From assembly GCA_965660145.1 (NCBI GenBank), contig CBFHYX010000012.1, positions 86,202 through 150,201 on the forward strand: a stretch of 64,000 nt of DNA, given 5' to 3'. The position numbers were made by a program, and so were the translations under genes. This stretch comes from JABURQ01 sp029243145. Its GTDB lineage: Bacteria; Planctomycetota; Planctomycetia; Planctomycetales; Planctomycetaceae. This document shows positions 59,765-64,000 of the stretch, one piece after another. The notes beneath the pieces are model-generated. The model ran no database searches. It was given only the letters and a program-made list of their open reading frames with translations, and was not told where the DNA came from. Each line of letters starts with the position of its first letter. The first letter of the stretch is position 1.

Positions 59765-60679
59765 CTATGAGAAATGGTGCTTCCAACCCGCATCGGGTAA
59801 CTGGACAAGCTCACCATGACTATTCTTCATCAAAACTTGATCAGAGTCACCTTGCATGACCCCTATCTCATGCACTTCGATTTCGTCTTGTTGCTTCAAC
59901 TGATCTCCCACTTCCGAACAGACCGTGAATAGCAACTCGAAATCTTCTCCATCCGACAATGCATGATGAAGGCGTTCAGTTTGCGAGAGACGTTTATCAA
60001 CTCGATCAGAAATGGGAATCTCGTCTTCATTAAGGATGCAGCCAATTACACTCGCTTGAGAAATATGACGAATATCAGAGGCTAAACCATCCGAGAGATC
60101 GATCATCGAATGGATGTCATAATGAGAAGTCAGATAGTTTGATTCTTTTAACCTAGGCTGAAAAGACCAATGATGACCTGAAAGAGATCCACCGAGTGCT
60201 CCTGTCACAAAGACAGAATCGCCCTCTTTGGCTCCAGAACGAACAACAGGGTGTTCAGGGACTACTCCCGTAATGGCGACGTTGATGATCAATGGCCCGT
60301 CATGAGAAGTCGTATCGCCTCCAACAACGACTGTGTCATATTGCACACTAAGCATAATCAGACCGTACATCAGGTCTTGTATGCTTTGAACAGACGCAGA
60401 AACGGGAATACCCAAGGAAACCAATGCAGCGGTTGGCTTTCCACCCATGGCGGCTACGTCGGACAGATTAACGGCAAGAGCCTTTCGACCAACCTGTTCA
60501 TAAGAAACATTCTTCAGGTCGAAATGAACTTCCTCAATCAACATGTCGGTAGCTAATAGGATCTTCGATTGATCAACATTCCAGACAGCACAGTCATCCC
60601 CAATACCAAGTTCGATCGAAGAACTTTGATCTTGAGTAAGCTCAGTAATATAACGTATCAGATCGAACTCGTGAGACAT
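59765..60679 (-). CDS. thiL: thiamine-monophosphate kinase
   Basis: ThiL phosphorylates thiamine phosphate to thiamine diphosphate, the last step of thiamine cofactor synthesis. Family motifs: LGIGDDCAVW, TDMLIEEVHFDL, RKALAVNLSDVAAMGG, VVVGGDTTSHDG and SMIDLSDGLASDIRH. Length (304 residues from the chosen ATG) is slightly short but complete. A frame from 60730 exists; MSHEFDLIRYI is the better start. It lies 98 bases downstream of the htrA-like gene on the same strand. Confidence 0.93.
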   Translation of the reverse strand: MSHEFDLIRYITELTQDQSSSIELGIGDDCAVWNVDQSKILLATDMLIEEVHFDLKNVSYEQVGRKALAVNLSDVAAMGGKPTAALVSLGIPVSASVQSIQDLMYGLIMLSVQYDTVVVGGDTTSHDGPLIINVAITGVVPEHPVVRSGAKEGDSVFVTGALGGSLSGHHWSFQPRLKESNYLTSHYDIHSMIDLSDGLASDIRHISQASVIGCILNEDEIPISDRVDKRLSQTERLHHALSDGEDFELLFTVCSEVGDQLKQQDEIEVHEIGVMQGDSDQVLMKNSHGELVQLPDAGWKHHFS

Positions 60680-60777
60680 GAGACGGGAATTCTTCGGAAA
60701 AGTATGTTCCCATCGATGATACAGCCCCACTCAGAAGTTGGGAGCCTTGATAGAGCAACAAATGCAAAAAACAAGAA

Positions 60778-62139
60778 TTAGAATTCGAGCTTGCCATGGA
60801 GAGGTTGGCGACCACGCAAGATAAAGAATTTCAAAGCGTTGTCCGTCAGAGTCGTTTTCTGATCGAGAACGTATTCGATGTTATCCACCGAAACAGTTGC
60901 CCATCGATGCAATCCGACCACAACGTCTCCCGGCTGAATACCACCTTTTGCGGCCGGGCCGCCAGCTCGAATCGTAGTAACACGTAATCCACTTTCGTAA
61001 ATCGTCCCTTGCGTGACAGTCTGGCTATCTGGTAACGATTGAAATCGGACACCGATCTCGTCCCAAATACGTGTCGATAGATCGTCTAACTCTTTCGTCG
61101 ATTTGACGACAGAATCACTTTTCACACGTACGACCTGTGTGGGATCATATTTCCCAACTTCAATTTGTGCGGTTAACTCTTCCTCATCACGTTGATATTT
61201 CACTTCAATTTTCTCGCCCGGCTTTTTTCCGATCAATGCACGTTCGAGATCAACTCGGTCAGTGATTTCCAGATCACCGATCTGAAGAATTACGTCGCCT
61301 TCTTTGAAACCTGCCTTCTCAGCAGGACTGCCAGTCTCGGCACCCTGAACGATCAACTTTTTCTCATCGGGAGTTTTCAAGTCGCGTGACACAAAGCCGT
61401 GACTTGTTTGATTGATTTCATTCACACTGATCAAATCGGCAATCACTTCTCGTGCCTGATCAATGGGGATTGCAAATCCGATTCGTTGGGCACCGGCTCG
61501 AATGGCCACATTGATGCCAACAACTTCACCATCAAGATTTAACAACGGACCACCGCTGTTACCGGGGTTAATGCTCGCATCAGTCTGAATCAAGTTGTAA
61601 TACGATTGACTCTCGTTGACTTCAACGTCACGAGAAAGAGAACTGACAATCCCAGATGTCACGGTATGTTCGTAACCGAATGCGTTGCCGACAGCAAAAA
61701 CAGTTTCACCAAGCATTAAATCTGAAGACGTCCCAATGTTCATCACCGTCAGCGGCTTAGAGGGTTTGATTTTGATGATCGCCAAATCATGCTTTCGATC
61801 ATATGAGACAACGCTCGCCTCATAAGTAGCACCATCGACGAGCGTTACTCGAAGCAAATCGACACCATCAACAACGTGATGATTGGTAACAATATAGCCA
61901 CGTTCATCAATAACAACCCCTGTCCCCATTCCGTTAACCTTGCGACCTTTGGTCGACTGAAAAACGGTCTCGGACGAGTAGGTTGTTTTTTCACTGTGGA
62001 TATTAACCACCGCTGTTTTGGAATTCCTGACAGCCTTCACGAGTGGGGTTTCACGTCGTGCGCTTGCTGCATAGAGGCCAGTGACAATTGTCATGATAAC
62101 AAGTGTCTGAATGCCAATGAGTTTGATTCGCTTCGTCAT
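60778..62139 (-). CDS. HtrA/Deg-type serine protease with PDZ domains
   Basis: A 453-residue extracytoplasmic quality-control protease. An N-terminal membrane anchor or signal (about 5-25) leads into a trypsin-like domain with His88 (TNHHVV), Asp118 (KHDLAI) and Ser195 (NPGNSGGPLL), then two PDZ domains (about 255-330 and 365-450) with ETGSPAEKAGFKEGDVIL and GGPAAKGGIQPGDVVVGL. It lies upstream of thiL on the same strand and is divergent from the TPR-HtpG pair across 375 bases. Confidence 0.94.
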   Translation of the reverse strand: MTKRIKLIGIQTLVIMTIVTGLYAASARRETPLVKAVRNSKTAVVNIHSEKTTYSSETVFQSTKGRKVNGMGTGVVIDERGYIVTNHHVVDGVDLLRVTLVDGATYEASVVSYDRKHDLAIIKIKPSKPLTVMNIGTSSDLMLGETVFAVGNAFGYEHTVTSGIVSSLSRDVEVNESQSYYNLIQTDASINPGNSGGPLLNLDGEVVGINVAIRAGAQRIGFAIPIDQAREVIADLISVNEINQTSHGFVSRDLKTPDEKKLIVQGAETGSPAEKAGFKEGDVILQIGDLEITDRVDLERALIGKKPGEKIEVKYQRDEEELTAQIEVGKYDPTQVVRVKSDSVVKSTKELDDLSTRIWDEIGVRFQSLPDSQTVTQGTIYESGLRVTTIRAGGPAAKGGIQPGDVVVGLHRWATVSVDNIEYVLDQKTTLTDNALKFFILRGRQPLHGKLEF

Positions 62140-62514
62140 TATTGGGTGCTGCTTTCGCGAATGTCTCTGTCGTGCGTACTCTCGGCATTCATGCCAGTCT
62201 GTAAATGCAGTCCTTGCAACGAGAATCGGTTCGTTTGCAGGGATCTCTTGAGAGCCAAATCCATCCGCGAAACAGATTACCTATCCTTCCAGCCTGTCAT
62301 AACAGGCAAACCATGACGACCTTCCTAATCGGATCCTCACTACCGTTAAGATCCTCACCAAATAGATCTCAAGTTGTTATAGTACAACGACTTTTCAACA
62401 GGTTATTTTTGCCCATTCGCTTGCAGGTTTCGTCGTGTTTGAGAAAATAGGTTCTCCAGATCATTTGCAGAGAATATTTTCCATCATCATTCGTTACCAG
62501 GTTAAGGATTTAAC
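62140..62514. other. divergent intergenic region (375 bp)
   Basis: No gene is seen. It contains short inverted repeats GCCTGT-CATA-ACAGGC (62292-62307) and GTTGT-TATAGT-ACAAC (about 62373-62388), and the 9-base direct repeat GATCCTCAC (two copies, about 62331 and 62350). Promoters for the protease and the TPR-htpG unit must lie here. No CIRCE element was found. Confidence 0.5.
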
Positions 62515-62826
62515 ATGGCGCGCAAAGAAATACTTCTCACAATGCTAGAGACGGATCCTGATGATCCGTTCCTTCATTATGCACTTGGAAAGGAATATCT
62601 CTCTTGCGGAGAGAGGACAGCAGCCATTGAAAAACTTCGACATGTACTGGAACGTTTTCCCAACTATCACGCAGCACATTTCCAATTAGGCCAAGTATTG
62701 GCCGAAGATGGTGAATCATCCCAAGCGATTGAAATCGTCAAAGCAGGAATTATTGCCGCACAGCAAGACGGTGATCAGCATGCTGTTTCTGAAATGACAG
62801 GCTTTCTCGATACATTAGGACAATAG
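62515..62826 (+). CDS. small TPR protein
   Basis: A 103-residue cytoplasmic protein with about two tetratricopeptide repeats (LHYALGKEYLSCGERTAAIE; HFQLGQVLAEDGESSQAIE). It lies four bases before htpG, with AAGGA about six bases before its own ATG. TPR proteins often serve as Hsp90 co-chaperones or partners, so a link to HtpG is plausible but unproven. Confidence 0.85.
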   Translation: MARKEILLTMLETDPDDPFLHYALGKEYLSCGERTAAIEKLRHVLERFPNYHAAHFQLGQVLAEDGESSQAIEIVKAGIIAAQQDGDQHAVSEMTGFLDTLGQ

Positions 62827-62830
62827 AATT

Positions 62831-64000
62831 ATGAGTGAGACACAAGAGACTGAGCAATTCACATTTCAGGCAGAAATCAAAGAACTTCTGGCTCTGCTTT
62901 CACACTCTCTCTACCAGAACCGTGAAATCACAATTCGGGAACTTGTCTCAAATGCTTCCGATGCGTTAGACAAAATGCGTTTTCAACTCGCATCTGGTGA
63001 AGCCAGCGGTCAGAACGAAACACTGGAAATCTCGATTCTTCCCGATTCCGATGCCAAGACTCTCACCATTGCAGATACGGGTGTCGGCATGACTCGAGAC
63101 GAGCTTGTCCAAAACCTCGGGACAATTGCCCATAGTGGTTCCCGAGAGTTCCTCTCGAAGCTAAGTCAAGAAAAGCAGCCAGACGTTTCCTTGATTGGTC
63201 AGTTTGGAGTGGGATTCTATTCAGCCTTCATGCTGTCTGAAAAAGTCGAGGTTTTCACACGTAGCTTCTCTGAAGATCAGGGATGGAGATGGGAATCAGA
63301 CGGCACCGGTCAATTCACGATTGAAGCTGCCGAAGGTCTCGAACGGGGAACACAAATCAAGCTTCATCTCAAAGAAGAAGCTTTGGAGTTTGCCCGCCCT
63401 GAACGTTTACAACACATTTTGCAGACTTACTCCACATTTGTCGCACATCCGATCAAACTCGATGGCGAGCAGGTCAATACACAACCCCCCATCTGGATCG
63501 AACCGAAGTCACAACTGAAAGATGAACAGTACCAAGAGTTTTATCAGTATCTCACTCACGGGATGGGTGGCGAAAAACCAAACTGGCATCTTCATTTAGC
63601 GAGCGAAACTCCGTTTGAATTCAAATCCATTCTCTTTTGTCCCGAATCAAACTTTGAAAATCTCGGTTTTGGAAAAATTGATCATGGGTTGTCTTTGTGC
63701 GCAAAACGTATCTTAGTTCAAAATGATTGTGACAAATTACTCCCGGAATACCTGCGTTTTCTGTACGGACTCGTCGATTCAGCCGACCTTCCTCTCAACG
63801 TTTCACGAGAAGCGCTGCAAGACAGTACCGTCTTTATGAAAATCAAGAAGGTGATCACCAAGAAAGTCCTCGATCATCTGACCGATCTGCAAGCGGATCA
63901 AACCGAACAATATCATGCGTTTTACAAAGAGTTCGGAAACATTCTGCGTGAAGGCGTGAATACTGATTTTGGAAACAGAGATCGACTCAGCAAGTTGTTA
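62831..64000 (+). CDS. htpG: HtpG (Hsp90 chaperone), 3' end missing
   Basis: The first 390 codons of an Hsp90 homologue, open to the right edge. The ATPase domain shows EIKELLALLSHSLYQNREI, IRELVSNASDALDKMRF, IADTGVGMTRDEL, GTIAHSGSREFL and SLIGQFGVGFYSAFM. The middle domain includes LPLNVSREALQ. It is a cytosolic, ATP-dependent chaperone. It starts four bases after the TPR gene, so the two are probably cotranscribed. Confidence 0.95.
   Translation, partial: MSETQETEQFTFQAEIKELLALLSHSLYQNREITIRELVSNASDALDKMRFQLASGEASGQNETLEISILPDSDAKTLTIADTGVGMTRDELVQNLGTIAHSGSREFLSKLSQEKQPDVSLIGQFGVGFYSAFMLSEKVEVFTRSFSEDQGWRWESDGTGQFTIEAAEGLERGTQIKLHLKEEALEFARPERLQHILQTYSTFVAHPIKLDGEQVNTQPPIWIEPKSQLKDEQYQEFYQYLTHGMGGEKPNWHLHLASETPFEFKSILFCPESNFENLGFGKIDHGLSLCAKRILVQNDCDKLLPEYLRFLYGLVDSADLPLNVSREALQDSTVFMKIKKVITKKVLDHLTDLQADQTEQYHAFYKEFGNILREGVNTDFGNRDRLSKLL

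Noticed and set aside
62140..62514. CIRCE or heat-shock operator before the TPR-htpG unit
   Set aside because: The inverted repeats there do not match the CIRCE sequence or spacing.
1..64000. tRNA, rRNA, CRISPR, insertion sequence or prophage signals
   Set aside because: I looked for T-loop-like motifs, regular repeats with spacers, transposase-like proteins and phage genes and saw none.

Overview
The window reads as chromosomal DNA of a planctomycete, most likely of the Planctomycetaceae/Gimesia-Rubinisphaera type. The evidence is the protein families: a PSCyt1/DUF1549/DUF1553 protein paired with a DUF1501 protein, DUF1559, DUF1080, ThuA, secreted Gfo/Idh/MocA and GDSL proteins, sugar-isomerase TIM barrels, PQQ-like propellers and a PEP-CTERM protein. 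Base composition looks balanced throughout. Genes are packed on both strands, often with convergent ends only a few bases apart. I saw no tRNA, rRNA, CRISPR array, insertion sequence or prophage.

Layout. 1-7.5 kb: the end of an FtsX-type permease, a SulP anion transporter with an unusual coiled-coil insert, a lipoprotein hydrolase, a PurU-like deformylase and RodA. 7.5-14.7 kb: a DUF1559 protein, an MFS transporter, a RraA-like protein, a coupled DUF1569-SufE pair, a DUF309 protein and a small lipoprotein. 14.7-30.3 kb: the typical planctomycete catabolic and secreted set (DUF1501, PSCyt1-DUF1549-DUF1553, isomerase, FAD oxidoreductase, double DUF1080, SGNH hydrolase, double HMA protein, Gfo/Idh/MocA), then a diadenylate cyclase. 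30.5-37 kb: small secreted proteins, an isomerase, a gene split by an in-frame stop, NAD kinase, a PQQ-like propeller and a PEP-CTERM protein.

37-46.7 kb holds the most system-like locus. A thioredoxin-like lipoprotein faces an ABC ATPase and an FtsX permease with a histidine-rich loop. These are followed by two DUF3299-like proteins with a Cys-Cys-Phe-Gly motif, three tandem paralogous secreted proteins (two with an N-terminal cysteine cluster) and an M24 peptidase. I infer a metal-linked, possibly zinc, export or uptake system; the three paralogs appear undescribed.

46.8-54 kb is a mix: ThuA, Nudix, a glycosyltransferase, a glutaminyl-cyclase-like M28 peptidase, GTP-dependent PEP carboxykinase and a four-CBS protein. 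54-59.7 kb is a five-gene same-strand run: iron-type alcohol dehydrogenase, PQQ-like propeller, HemN/HemW-like radical SAM enzyme, DUF98/chorismate-lyase-like protein and a flavin halogenase-like oxidoreductase. It looks like a small biosynthetic operon of unknown product. The window closes with ThiL, an HtrA/Deg protease, a TPR protein and the start of HtpG, which runs off the right edge.

Protein family names come from recognising motifs by eye; no database search was run. Start codons were often moved inward from the longest reading frame where a signal peptide or Shine-Dalgarno sequence supports it.
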